Source of the DNA: a virus
Length of the DNA: 23,063 bases
Reading direction: 5' to 3' (one strand)
IMG/VR virus record: IMGVR_UViG_3300025632_000087
Location: 1 to 23,063 of that record
The notes beneath the pieces were generated by a model that ran no database searches, was not told where the DNA came from, and was given only the letters and a program-made list of their open reading frames with translations. Of this stretch, positions 1 through 7,281 are shown one piece after another; the stretch's first letter is position 1, and each line of letters begins with the position of its first letter. The position numbers and the translations under genes were made by a program.

Positions 1-46
1 TACCTTTTATTCCTCTACGGGAGGTTACCGATTAGTAGGCAAATGC

Positions 47-277
47 CTATAATATCTTCCATGCCTTATCTTTTATCTCGCCTGTTTGTGCGATAGATTC
101 AAGATTAGACATAATCTCGTTAATGGATCGTATGCGTTGGTATGCGTACTCTCTTAGTTGTAGCTCTTCATCGCCAGAGTATTGGATTATTTGCAGCTGT
201 GTATCTTTCATTTCTTTCATTACATCTAAAAACTCTTGGCTTGAAAGAACGTTTTTAATTGCATCTATTCTTGTCAT
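47..277 (-). CDS. Hypothetical 76-aa protein downstream of portal
   Basis: I do not recognise this small, probably helical, charged protein. It has no cysteine cluster, signal peptide or membrane segment. Its ATG overlaps the TGA stop of the portal gene (ATGA at 274-277), so it is probably translated by coupling with portal and belongs to the late structural operon. By position (directly after portal) it could be a scaffold-type or head-assembly accessory protein, but nothing in the sequence proves this. Its stop codon lies in a short palindrome (arms TAGGCA and TGCCTA, 36-49) that lacks a U-tract and so is not a convincing terminator. Confidence 0.8.
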   Translation of the reverse strand: MTRIDAIKNVLSSQEFLDVMKEMKDTQLQIIQYSGDEELQLREYAYQRIRSINEIMSNLESIAQTGEIKDKAWKIL

Positions 278-2448
278 GCACGTCTCATGTTAACGTCGTT
301 AATTTTAGACACGGCATCCATAATAGCTTTAGTTTTGTTAATGTCTTGTGTGCTGTTCTGATCTTGTGCTTTAAGCGAAAGCTCTAACTCTTGCATAGCA
401 AACTTTTTAGTTAGCTCAATCTCTTTCATCTGCAACTCTAATGCTTCTTTCTGAGCCTTAAGCTCCATTTGCTCTCTATCGAGCTGAAGTTTTGCTGCAT
501 CTGTTTGTGCTTTCATTTGAGACTTTTGTATCTCAGATTTAGCTATTGCTTCAGCAGCTTGCACTTGAGGGTCAGGTTGACCTTGTGACGCCTGTTGTGC
601 CATTTGTTGAGATTGCTCTGCAGTAATATCCATGAGAAACTGTGAATCATCTTTAAATCCAGCCATGTGAATAAACTTAGCTAAAGTGTCTCGGTATTGT
701 TTAAGGTTTACTAATGGATTACCAAGCCCATACTGTTGAATGACTTGCTCTTGTTTAGCAAGGATCATTTGCATAGTAGCTAACTGCTCTTGTTTACTAC
801 CTGTACCAAGACCTACATTAACTGTAATGTTATATTGATCATCCCACTCTCTTGGATCAAACGGTATATATTTGTTATTAACCCTGATAATTCTTTCTTT
901 TTGCTGATACTTACACACTAACTGTAAGATACCTTTAAATAACGATGAAATACCTGTGTCAGCAAATATACGTGAGATAAGTTCTAATTTACCACCAGAC
1001 GCATTTGACATAGCAGCAACTGCAGTAGCAGTTACGTTCTGTAGTATATCTGGGTTAAGACCTTGTTGAGTATCAGACACTCCAGTACGCTTCGCTTGAA
1101 CACTATCTAAGTATTCCAACATAGGGAACGACTGGTTAGCGTTAGATGTTACTTGCATAGGTACTAAAGCATTTGGATTCTTAATCCTAACAACTCCGCC
1201 TGCTGTAGATGTTAATAGATCATCTAAGTTTACTTGACCTTCTACCGCACCAACTCTGTAGTTATTAGTCAGGTAAAGATTGTCTAACATCTGCCTTGTT
1301 ACTGTTGACTTTATTAGCTGTAAGTCCATTGTTCTATCAGCTAATGACTGACCAAAGAACTTATGTGGTATTGGTATTGGGCATAGTGAGTGGAATGGTA
1401 TATAGTCACATGATTCATTAGATAGTATCTCGTTAGAAGCGTAACATATTCTTCTTAACTCAGCAATACCGTCGTTATTTTGATCTGTTGTGATATAGCA
1501 CTCAAAGTACTCAACTAACTGCATTGACGGGTCAATACTGTTTTGGTCTGTTGGTAATTCACCTCTTGAGTACCTGGCTAATCTTTCAGGACTAAACTCT
1601 AAAGCATCACCTGTTGCTAATGACATAACGATGTCTTCGTCGTAACCCATAGCAATTAACTCTGATCTTGTTACCATACGTCTTTGAGCTACAAAGTTAG
1701 CACCTTCGATTGTTCTAGCTCTCTTAGATATTAAGAACTCTTCTGGTGGTACGTTTTCAACAACAACTCTACCTACATTGGTAGACTTTCTAATAGTTAC
1801 GTTATGCGTGATAACTGATTCTTCAGGACCTTCCATTTCTTGGCCAGTCATTGGGTCTACAATAGCAGGACCTGGAAAAATAACCTCTTCTGTTTCTTGC
1901 TCTACAATTTCAACCTCATCATCTTGCAGCAACATTGTTAATTCGTCGTTACTTAAACCGTAGTACTCTTGCTCATTAACGTCTACATCATCATTCCAAT
2001 ATGACTTAACAATGCCTACCTTTTGAAGCAATGCATCTTTCATCCAATCATGGAGTATCTCAAAACCGTTATTGTCTTTGTAAAATATATGGTTAACGTA
2101 CCTTGTAGCTTGCTCAGCTAGCTCTTCATCTCCGTTGTTAACTGGCTCAAACACAACAGCCTCATTTCCTGAGGTAAAAACACGCATTATCTGCGGGAGT
2201 GCGCCGTCTATAGCCTCTGCAACCTCGCCAGTAACTATCTGTGATTTTCCAGGCACCTCGTTACCATATGGCTGACGCAAATAGTACTCTAGAGCCTTCT
2301 GTCTGTCGTCAGTTGTCTCTGTCTCTAAAAACCCAATAGAATCATCTATCTCAGACTCTAGAATAGCTTTTAATCTACCGGTATCCATACCAGCATTATC
2401 ATCTATATCTTTTGAGCTTTCTTTTTCGTCTTTTTCGTTATATTCCAT
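274..2448 (-). CDS. Phage portal protein
   Basis: This is the dodecameric ring protein at the capsid vertex through which DNA is packaged and ejected. Recognition rests on length (724 aa), the position directly after terminase, and the podovirus-type portal layout: an N-terminal region with a YYLRQPYGNE segment, a GFEILHDWMKDALLQKVG-type segment at roughly 130-150, and a long C-terminal helical tail rich in Q, K and E (about the last 130 residues) that looks like a coiled-coil barrel extension. I start at the ATG at 2448, which has AGGA 6 nt upstream. The frame stays open to a TTG at 2478, but that codon has no ribosome site. The stop overlaps the next gene (ATGA). The family call is strong; which podovirus subgroup is not resolved. 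Confidence 0.93.
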   Translation of the reverse strand: MEYNEKDEKESSKDIDDNAGMDTGRLKAILESEIDDSIGFLETETTDDRQKALEYYLRQPYGNEVPGKSQIVTGEVAEAIDGALPQIMRVFTSGNEAVVFEPVNNGDEELAEQATRYVNHIFYKDNNGFEILHDWMKDALLQKVGIVKSYWNDDVDVNEQEYYGLSNDELTMLLQDDEVEIVEQETEEVIFPGPAIVDPMTGQEMEGPEESVITHNVTIRKSTNVGRVVVENVPPEEFLISKRARTIEGANFVAQRRMVTRSELIAMGYDEDIVMSLATGDALEFSPERLARYSRGELPTDQNSIDPSMQLVEYFECYITTDQNNDGIAELRRICYASNEILSNESCDYIPFHSLCPIPIPHKFFGQSLADRTMDLQLIKSTVTRQMLDNLYLTNNYRVGAVEGQVNLDDLLTSTAGGVVRIKNPNALVPMQVTSNANQSFPMLEYLDSVQAKRTGVSDTQQGLNPDILQNVTATAVAAMSNASGGKLELISRIFADTGISSLFKGILQLVCKYQQKERIIRVNNKYIPFDPREWDDQYNITVNVGLGTGSKQEQLATMQMILAKQEQVIQQYGLGNPLVNLKQYRDTLAKFIHMAGFKDDSQFLMDITAEQSQQMAQQASQGQPDPQVQAAEAIAKSEIQKSQMKAQTDAAKLQLDREQMELKAQKEALELQMKEIELTKKFAMQELELSLKAQDQNSTQDINKTKAIMDAVSKINDVNMRRA

Positions 2449-2455
2449 ATTATTC

Positions 2456-2524
2456 CTATGATCGGTAAGTTGTTTCAAACCACACTCTTAACTCTTCTAG
2501 CTTATTCTTCAAAGTACTCTCCAT
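2456..2524 (-). CDS. Possible 22-aa micro-ORF before portal
   Basis: This is a tiny helical ORF beginning MESTLKNKLEELR. It has AAGGA about 7 nt before its ATG, overlaps the end of the upstream 51-aa ORF by 23 nt, and ends with a TAG that falls in the ribosome site of portal (ATAGGA). That arrangement would let ribosomes pass from the 51-aa ORF to portal. It may be only a coupling leader rather than a functional peptide. Short length makes chance occurrence quite possible. Confidence 0.3.
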   Translation of the reverse strand: MESTLKNKLEELRVWFETTYRS

Positions 2525-2657
2525 GCTGTATCCTTACCGGTCCAATGTTAATTAAAAAGTAACTTGCTACTATTTCTGTGCCATCGTCTAACAATAAGTC
2601 ATCTTCATAAGCTTCAAATCCTAGTCCAAATCCCCAATAAAAATAGATACTCCACAT
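2502..2657 (-). CDS. Small acidic aromatic protein, 51 aa
   Basis: This unrecognised 51-residue ORF lies between large terminase and portal. The first 14 residues are aromatic and glycine-rich (MWSIYFYWGFGLGF), followed by an acidic stretch and a hydrophobic segment around ASYFLINIGPV. It has AAAGGA about 8 nt before the ATG. It fills most of an otherwise empty 300-base gap between terL and portal, which supports it being real. It could be a small head or membrane-associated protein; no function can be assigned. Confidence 0.6.
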   Translation of the reverse strand: MWSIYFYWGFGLGFEAYEDDLLLDDGTEIVASYFLINIGPVRIQHGEYFEE

Positions 2658-2782
2658 AATTGAGTCCTTTTATAGCAAATTGTTTGCGTTTTTAAGTTGT
2701 TGATTTTAAAGGGGTTTTTTTATGGTAAAACATGCTTAAACGCGCTCTAAGACTCTCTAGCGTTTTTGGCCATGTTAGCCTA

Positions 2783-4072
2783 TTACGTGTACTGTTCTTT
2801 GTAAGAACTGGTTAAAGGTTGACTCCAGTCAGACTTAACAGACAGTGTGTCCATACCTACAGCTAAGTACCTAAAGGCGTCTGCTGCGTGTGATGACCAG
2901 TCGTGTAATGGTTTTTCTACATATACGTTTAGCTTATCGTTAAACTGTCTTCTATAGTTTCTTAAGCATTCTAGTCCATACTTAGTAGTATCTTCATTAA
3001 AGAAAGTATTTGGCAGCATTCGTCTCACTGCCTGTATACCGTCTTCTACAGGTAGTTTTGGTGCAATTGTTATTTCAAGCCCTGCTGATTCTAACAATTC
3101 TTGCCTAGATTTACCCGTCCCTAACTCTCTTACCACAACGTCATGCGGCAATATATGTTCGTAACCTTCGTAACCGTTATCTTTTATCCAACCAACGTAA
3201 TCATCAAGTGATTTGCCGTGGTCTTCGTAGTAATCTAAAATTCTCACTTCACCACCTATTGTTTGTACTACCCATATTGAGGTAGAATCAGACATACCAA
3301 GATCCCATGCTGTATAACACTTGCATAGCTCATCGTGTGGTATGCTTCGTATGTGGTTTTCTTTATCTATGTTAGCAATAATCTCACCATAATAAGAACC
3401 AACTATAGGTGAGTCAAATGAACATTCAAATTCTTGCTCGTACTTACTATCTCCCATTTCTTGTTTAGCCGCAAGTAATTCATTAGCATCTAGTAAGTTT
3501 GTTTGTGACGCTTTAAATTCAAGCAACTTCCACTCTTTCTGCTTGCCGGAGTCAGCACGATCTCTAAGCTCTTTAAAATGGTTGGCTCCTTTAGGCGTTC
3601 CAATAAATAAAGCGTAGCCAATACGATCGGCCAAAGCGGGTCGTACAACTTCCGTAAAAAGAGTAGGAGATACGTCCCCAATTTCGTCGATGACAATTCC
3701 GTCCAGGTATATACCTCGAAGTGAGTCAGGATTATCAGCGCCATAGAGATTAATACGCCTACCCATGAAATCAACACGAAGCTCCGCAACATTAGCAACC
3801 CCTCCTAAAGGTCTTGTGTACTCTAACAAATATTCCCACGCTATACGTTTAGCCTGAGAGTAAGTTGGAGCAACATAAGCAAATCTTGGATTTTTTTTAT
3901 CACATTTAAGTGCAGAATGTATTAGTTGGTTAATAGCTGATACGGTTTTTCCCATCCTACGATGTGCTACAACAACGTTAAAACGGTTATTTTTTACTGA
4001 TTGGTGTATTAGTTTTTGTGGCTCTCTTGGTCTGTACCCTGTGTCTAGTACATTTTCTAGTTCATCACTCAT
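2783..4072 (-). CDS. terL: Terminase large subunit
   Basis: This is the DNA packaging motor ATPase and headful/cos nuclease. The N-terminal ATPase has a Walker A-like AHRRMGKT (about residues 36-43), a Walker B region LDGIVIDEIGD (about 124-134) and a coupling segment at FIGTPKGANHF. The C-terminal RNase H-like nuclease starts at TAWDLGMSDSTSIW, where the Asp is the first metal ligand, and ends with HAADAFRYLAVG carrying the last acidic residues. Its length of 429 aa is normal. The start overlaps the end of the small terminase gene by 8 nt, so the two are co-translated. The terminase holoenzyme docks on the portal encoded just downstream. Confidence 0.96.
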   Translation of the reverse strand: MSDELENVLDTGYRPREPQKLIHQSVKNNRFNVVVAHRRMGKTVSAINQLIHSALKCDKKNPRFAYVAPTYSQAKRIAWEYLLEYTRPLGGVANVAELRVDFMGRRINLYGADNPDSLRGIYLDGIVIDEIGDVSPTLFTEVVRPALADRIGYALFIGTPKGANHFKELRDRADSGKQKEWKLLEFKASQTNLLDANELLAAKQEMGDSKYEQEFECSFDSPIVGSYYGEIIANIDKENHIRSIPHDELCKCYTAWDLGMSDSTSIWVVQTIGGEVRILDYYEDHGKSLDDYVGWIKDNGYEGYEHILPHDVVVRELGTGKSRQELLESAGLEITIAPKLPVEDGIQAVRRMLPNTFFNEDTTKYGLECLRNYRRQFNDKLNVYVEKPLHDWSSHAADAFRYLAVGMDTLSVKSDWSQPLTSSYKEQYT

Positions 4073-4346
4073 CTATACCTGTAACGATTTTAATGGTAAT
4101 CGGATTGTCTGAGTCACCTGACACGACATTTTCTTGCATTGATTTGCCATCTAATCTATCCCCTAGTTCTTTAATAGCGCTAATGTCACCTTCTGCAGCC
4201 TTCTCGTACAATGACTCTGCTACTTTGTGTAATTTTGCGTAATCATCTTGCACCGCTAACTTACGTACAATTTTTCCCCATATTCTTTTATCTCTAGTAG
4301 AGTTCTTGTTACCAAGAGGCGCTCCAACTTTTTTATTTTCTTCCAT
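4065..4346 (-). CDS. terS: Terminase small subunit (probable)
   Basis: This 93-aa protein begins MEENKKVGAPLGNKNSTRDK, a start common to small terminase-type phage proteins. A helical region follows, containing AAEGDISAIKELGDRLDGK, typical of such proteins next to terL. The role would be recognising the packaging site and recruiting TerL. The gene overlaps terL by 8 nt. AGGA lies 7 nt before the ATG, and the predicted three-way-junction element (4364-4421) ends only 17 nt before the ATG, so translation of terS may depend on that structure. The assignment rests on context and family resemblance, since the sequence itself has few diagnostic residues. Confidence 0.8.
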   Translation of the reverse strand: MEENKKVGAPLGNKNSTRDKRIWGKIVRKLAVQDDYAKLHKVAESLYEKAAEGDISAIKELGDRLDGKSMQENVVSGDSDNPITIKIVTGIDE

Positions 4347-4363
4347 GATGTATCCTATTAAGT

Positions 4364-4421
4364 GGGTGAGAGGAGCGAGCTCCTCTAAATCGCTACGGTA
4401 GGAGAAACCAAAGCGTCACCC
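4364..4421 (-). ncRNA. Predicted three-way-junction structured RNA before terS
   Basis: Read on the minus strand, 58 nt fold by eye into a closed three-way junction. P1 pairs GGGTG (4421-4417) with CACCC (4368-4364). P2 pairs CGCTTTGGT (4415-4407) with ACCGTAGCG (4399-4391), giving 7 Watson-Crick pairs, one T-G pair and one T-T mismatch, with loop TTCTCCT. P3 pairs AGAGGAG (4386-4380) with CTCCTCT (4375-4369) across loop CTCG and abuts P1. Single-stranded links are just A and ATTT. The P2 loop can pair with AGGAG in P3 or AGGA in the terS ribosome site. There is no U-tract, so it is not an intrinsic terminator. It starts 8 nt after the pqqA stop. It could be a cis-regulatory RNA, an mRNA processing/stability element, or a packaging (pac/cos) DNA element. 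Confidence 0.55.
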
Positions 4422-4429
4422 GAATGAAA

Positions 4430-4501
4430 TTACTTATTCATTACATACATTGTAACTTCAAAGCCAAATCTCATTTCTGTTGCTTGAGGTTTTGTCCACA
4501 T
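4430..4501 (-). CDS. pqqA: PqqA-like PQQ precursor peptide, 23 aa
   Basis: PqqA is the ribosomal peptide from which pyrroloquinoline quinone is made: PqqE (with PqqD) cross-links its Glu and Tyr, which become the cofactor skeleton. The 23-residue product begins MWTKPQATEMR and contains GFEVTMY. It keeps W2, K4, P5, R11, G13, E15, V16, T17, Y19 and N22 at the same positions as the 23-aa Klebsiella-type PqqA as I recall it; Glu15 and Tyr19 are the cross-linked pair. AAGGA lies 9 nt upstream of the ATG. No pqqB, C, D or E occurs in the window, so it would depend on host enzymes. It lies between DUF3310 and terS, at the border of the DNA-metabolism and packaging modules. Confidence 0.9.
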   Translation of the reverse strand: MWTKPQATEMRFGFEVTMYVMNK

Positions 4502-4555
4502 AGTAGTATTCCTTATAATATGTTACTGAAATACAAATATCGTAAGGGAAGTTTC

Positions 4556-4807
4556 CTAAGCCTTACTTGATTGCGCTTGTACTAGCCAATTCATATACAC
4601 TAATGCTTTCTCGTAGTCTGAATTAGCTGAGTCTTTATGATCTGCTCTGCTTAAGTATTTGATAACGTTACCTTTTAAGTAACCTACAAGCTCTTGTTTT
4701 GATAGTTTAGACTCGATAAAGTCTATTGTTTCGATGCCACCAACCTCGTAATGAGATACTTTTGGTCGCTTAAACCTAACAAGCCTTGCATTAATTTCTT
4801 TGTCCAT
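4556..4807 (-). CDS. DUF3310-family protein (83 aa)
   Basis: The segment HYEVGGIETIDFIESKL, followed by the YLKGNVIKYLSRA and DYEKALVYMNWL motifs, matches the DUF3310 family, common in phages near nucleotide-metabolism genes; its biochemical role is unsettled. The frame extends upstream into the ribonucleotide reductase gene. I take the ATG at 4807 because GGAGAG lies 6-7 nt before it and the family begins near there. It follows the reductase gene with a hairpin (4843-4867) and an AT-rich palindrome (4820-4834) in between, so it may have its own initiation or processing signal. Confidence 0.85.
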   Translation of the reverse strand: MDKEINARLVRFKRPKVSHYEVGGIETIDFIESKLSKQELVGYLKGNVIKYLSRADHKDSANSDYEKALVYMNWLVQAQSSKA

Positions 4808-4842
4808 TTCAATCTCTCCTATATACCTATATGTATTGATAT

Positions 4843-4867
4843 AAGCCCTTGATTTAAAAGGGCTTTT
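4843..4867. terminator. Hairpin between RNR and DUF3310
   Basis: A perfect 8-bp stem (AAGCCCTT at 4843-4850 with AAGGGCTT at 4858-4865) encloses the 7-nt loop GATTTAA. It follows the reductase stop codon by about 14 nt in the minus direction. Read on the plus strand it is followed by TTTTAT; on the minus strand by only TTATAT, so termination on the minus strand may be partial. It could attenuate or stabilise the mRNA between the DNA-metabolism and pqqA/packaging modules. Confidence 0.5.
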
Positions 4868-4880
4868 ATCATAGTGTAAG

Positions 4881-6746
4881 TTATTGTATCTCACAGCTAT
4901 TACCTGTGCAGGCAAGCGTTTGAGCACTCGTTGTGTTATCATCTTCTTCTAAAAACTCTGTAAAATCAATGTGTTGCGGAGTTTTAGACTTTAACTCTTC
5001 GTAAGTTGCTTCGTCGCAGTCTTGGTACGGAGCTTGAACATAAGAATGGTCAGAGTGAGGTAAGAAACTAATACCGCTAATCTCATCAAAGTACTTATAA
5101 ACCCAAGCGCCAACATCCATCCATTCATGGTCTTTAACAGATATGGTTACTGAAGGCTTATGTTCACACCAATGTCGTTGGTACACTAACCAATTTTCAA
5201 GCTGCTCTAATGCCGTCATGTCATTTCTTGTTATGGCATCTTTAGGAGCTTTCATTGGAAAACTAAAAACAGCGGTAGACTCAGGTCTAAATTGCTCGTC
5301 TTCTACTTGGACGCCTTTATCTTTGAGAAAGCTGTACAAAGGGTCTTTTTTGTCAATGCGTATAGTTCTGACATAATAATCATTATGCCTAGCATGGATC
5401 CCACTAGCAGAATTAACGAGCTGGCTAACAGTTCCACTAGGCTTGACACAAGTAATCGCGGCTGATACTGGTATCTCCAAGATTTTAGCGTATTTTTCAT
5501 TTGTGTTACGTGCGGCATATCTTAACTCCTCTAAAAATTTAGGATCAGGACTTGATGTTATCTTAGCGTCCATGATACCAGTTAATGAAACACCAAGCAA
5601 TCTTTCTTCGGCTGTATTTTTTAACCACTCTTGTGATAAAAATTTAAAGTCTATCAAAGTTGATTGAAATGTTCCTAATATTGTAGCAAGTTCTACTTTT
5701 CTTTTTAACGTTTGTTTTGTATCGCCATTTCTTACAACAACCTCTGTCAAGTTACAAAATTGTTTGTCACGTAATATAATTTCTGAGCATGGGTTAGTTC
5801 CATAGTTTAGACTTTTATCACGTCGACCCCATTTAGCAGCTTGGTCTTGACTTGCTACCCTATTAAATATCCCACGCTCACCTGACTTAGATTTAACTAA
5901 AGATAACCACTCTTCCATGTAAACCTCAATATCAGGTTTTTCAGTGTAAGCTACAGAATTGTTAGCCAAGCCTCTCCAAGCAAAATCGTTGTACCATGCG
6001 CCCATTTTTGCCTCACGCATACGCTTATCAGTTAAGTTAGATAAAGATATTAACGCAGACCTTCTTACGCCGCCAACAACAACAATCTCACCTATCATAC
6101 ACATAATGTCGTGTACTTCAAGTGATGTTAATTTTCGACCTTTTGCACCAATAAAGAGATCGGTAACAAATTTAAATAACCTTTTTAATGGTTCTGGCCC
6201 AGATGCTCTACCACCAAATATTTTTAGTCTTGCACCAGCTGGCCTGATATGTGAGTAATCTATACTTGGTATATCACCATCCCAAAGTGATGACATTAGT
6301 TTTTTAAATGCTTTTGCCCAACCAAGTTTACTATCACCAACGACTATAATGTCGTCACAATTTTCAATATCTTCTGGCACTGGAGGTAATTGACTTACCT
6401 CTTGTCTTTCACAACTAAAACCCACTCCAGTTCCGTTCATTAGTATATACAATGCTTCTGAAAAAGCTCTTTTGTTATTTACGGCTAAGTAACTGCAGTT
6501 GTACGCAGCAATATTATCACGCTCACATGCCTCGCCAGCAGACATCATAAGTCTCATGGATGGCATTACCTCTAAGTTCAAAATAGCTTTGTGCAGCTCT
6601 TGTATGTCCTTTTGTAGTTTTGGCTGCGTTTTAGCTATAAAACCTGTTAGTCGAGTTACTGTTTCTTCCCATGTTTCTCTGCGTTTAAGCTCTGGTAAGT
6701 ATCTAGCGTACCTACTACTAGCAATTATCTCTTGATATAGTTCCAT
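4881..6746 (-). CDS. nrdJ: Class II (cobalamin-dependent) ribonucleotide reductase
   Basis: This 621-aa enzyme reduces ribonucleotides to deoxyribonucleotides using adenosylcobalamin and resembles the monomeric triphosphate reductase of Lactobacillus. Visible landmarks: Cys84 in AAYNCSYLAV, the active-site loop NPCSEI with Asn318, Cys320 (thiyl radical) and Glu322, Cys331 in QFCNLTE (disulfide partner of Cys84), the KPSGTVSQL phosphate loop, and the C-terminal CTGNSC pair (Cys613/Cys618) that shuttles electrons from thioredoxin. It is about 120 aa shorter than the 739-aa bacterial enzyme, with losses spread over three intervals between landmarks. GGAG lies 4-5 nt before the ATG. It supplies dNTPs for replication and needs host or environmental B12. 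Confidence 0.93.
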   Translation of the reverse strand: MELYQEIIASSRYARYLPELKRRETWEETVTRLTGFIAKTQPKLQKDIQELHKAILNLEVMPSMRLMMSAGEACERDNIAAYNCSYLAVNNKRAFSEALYILMNGTGVGFSCERQEVSQLPPVPEDIENCDDIIVVGDSKLGWAKAFKKLMSSLWDGDIPSIDYSHIRPAGARLKIFGGRASGPEPLKRLFKFVTDLFIGAKGRKLTSLEVHDIMCMIGEIVVVGGVRRSALISLSNLTDKRMREAKMGAWYNDFAWRGLANNSVAYTEKPDIEVYMEEWLSLVKSKSGERGIFNRVASQDQAAKWGRRDKSLNYGTNPCSEIILRDKQFCNLTEVVVRNGDTKQTLKRKVELATILGTFQSTLIDFKFLSQEWLKNTAEERLLGVSLTGIMDAKITSSPDPKFLEELRYAARNTNEKYAKILEIPVSAAITCVKPSGTVSQLVNSASGIHARHNDYYVRTIRIDKKDPLYSFLKDKGVQVEDEQFRPESTAVFSFPMKAPKDAITRNDMTALEQLENWLVYQRHWCEHKPSVTISVKDHEWMDVGAWVYKYFDEISGISFLPHSDHSYVQAPYQDCDEATYEELKSKTPQHIDFTEFLEEDDNTTSAQTLACTGNSCEIQ

Positions 6747-6755
6747 AATTCTCCT

Positions 6756-7076
6756 TTAAGATACATCTGTTATAAATGATTTCCACCTGTTATCAACTTT
6801 TTTCCAACCTTCTACAAGCAATGTCCAGTTAGCTGTTCTTAGGTGAGGCGTGGACTCAGCGGAAGCAATTTTGTTAATCCTAGCATTCATGTTATCCTTT
6901 GTTGTTACTTGTATAGCAACTGTATCACCTTCTTTTGTAATTGCTAGTATATCAAAGCACCACAAATCTTGTCTTATTTTAGCCCAAGCATTCCACTTTT
7001 CAACAACTTGAACCAATGCATACTCGTCACTTTCTTTAAGTCTTTTTAATGTTCTTTGTGTCGGTGATATTGCCAT
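6756..7076 (-). CDS. PD-(D/E)XK-like phage nuclease (putative)
   Basis: This 106-aa protein has the pattern seen in small phage Holliday-junction-resolvase or VRR-type nuclease-like proteins: an N-terminal SPTQRTLKRLKE helix, VVEKWNAWAKIRQDLWCFDILAI carrying the Asp, then DTVAIQVTTKDN, where a Gln/Thr pair stands at the E-x-K position. I therefore infer a nuclease fold, but the catalytic set is degenerate and activity is uncertain. The ATG at 7076 has AAGGAG 7 nt upstream, preferable to a TTG one codon earlier. It overlaps the preceding gene by 41 nt and precedes the reductase by 9 nt. Confidence 0.6.
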   Translation of the reverse strand: MAISPTQRTLKRLKESDEYALVQVVEKWNAWAKIRQDLWCFDILAITKEGDTVAIQVTTKDNMNARINKIASAESTPHLRTANWTLLVEGWKKVDNRWKSFITDVS

Positions 7077-7281
7077 CAATTTTCTCCTTTATTGATCTAT
7101 CATGATCTTCCTTTACCATTTCATCTCGCCAAGCAACTTTTTCTACATGATGTTTAACAACGGCTCCGTTTTGTTCAAATTGAGTCGAATTAGGTTTTGA
7201 CCCAAAAATACGCTCCCAATTCTCTACAAGCTTTTTGTCTGTTACTAATCCTATTGGTCTTCTTCCACTACCTTTTCCCAT
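7036..7281 (-). CDS. Conserved-type phage protein MGKGSGRRP (81 aa)
   Basis: The start MGKGSGRRP and the downstream NWERIFG segment recall a small phage protein family of unknown function found among replication genes. I choose the ATG at 7281, with AAAGGAG 6 nt upstream, over an in-frame ATG ten codons earlier. The protein is basic at its N-terminus and charged at its C-terminus, and could bind nucleic acid. It overlaps the preceding gene by 14 nt and the following nuclease-like gene by 41 nt. Confidence 0.78.
   Translation of the reverse strand: MGKGSGRRPIGLVTDKKLVENWERIFGSKPNSTQFEQNGAVVKHHVEKVAWRDEMVKEDHDRSIKEKIDGNITDTKNIKKT

Noticed and set aside
36-49. Palindrome TAGGCA/TGCCTA at the left edge as a terminator
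   Set aside because: Loop of only 2 nt and no U-tract; probably incidental to the stop codon context.
2700-2770. Possible terminator after terL (AAACGC/GCGTTT arms)
   Set aside because: The arms are separated by a poorly paired 14-16 nt and no U-run follows on the minus strand; too weak to annotate.
4369-4386. P3 hairpin as an intrinsic terminator after pqqA
   Set aside because: The stem is strong but is followed by CACCC, not a U-tract, on the minus strand; on the plus strand it is followed by AAAT. It fits better as one arm of the three-way junction.
4525-4536. 12-bp word ACTGAAATACAA shared with 13511-13522
   Set aside because: Both copies are upstream of minus-strand genes, but several 12-bp repeats are expected by chance in 23 kb and flanks do not match.
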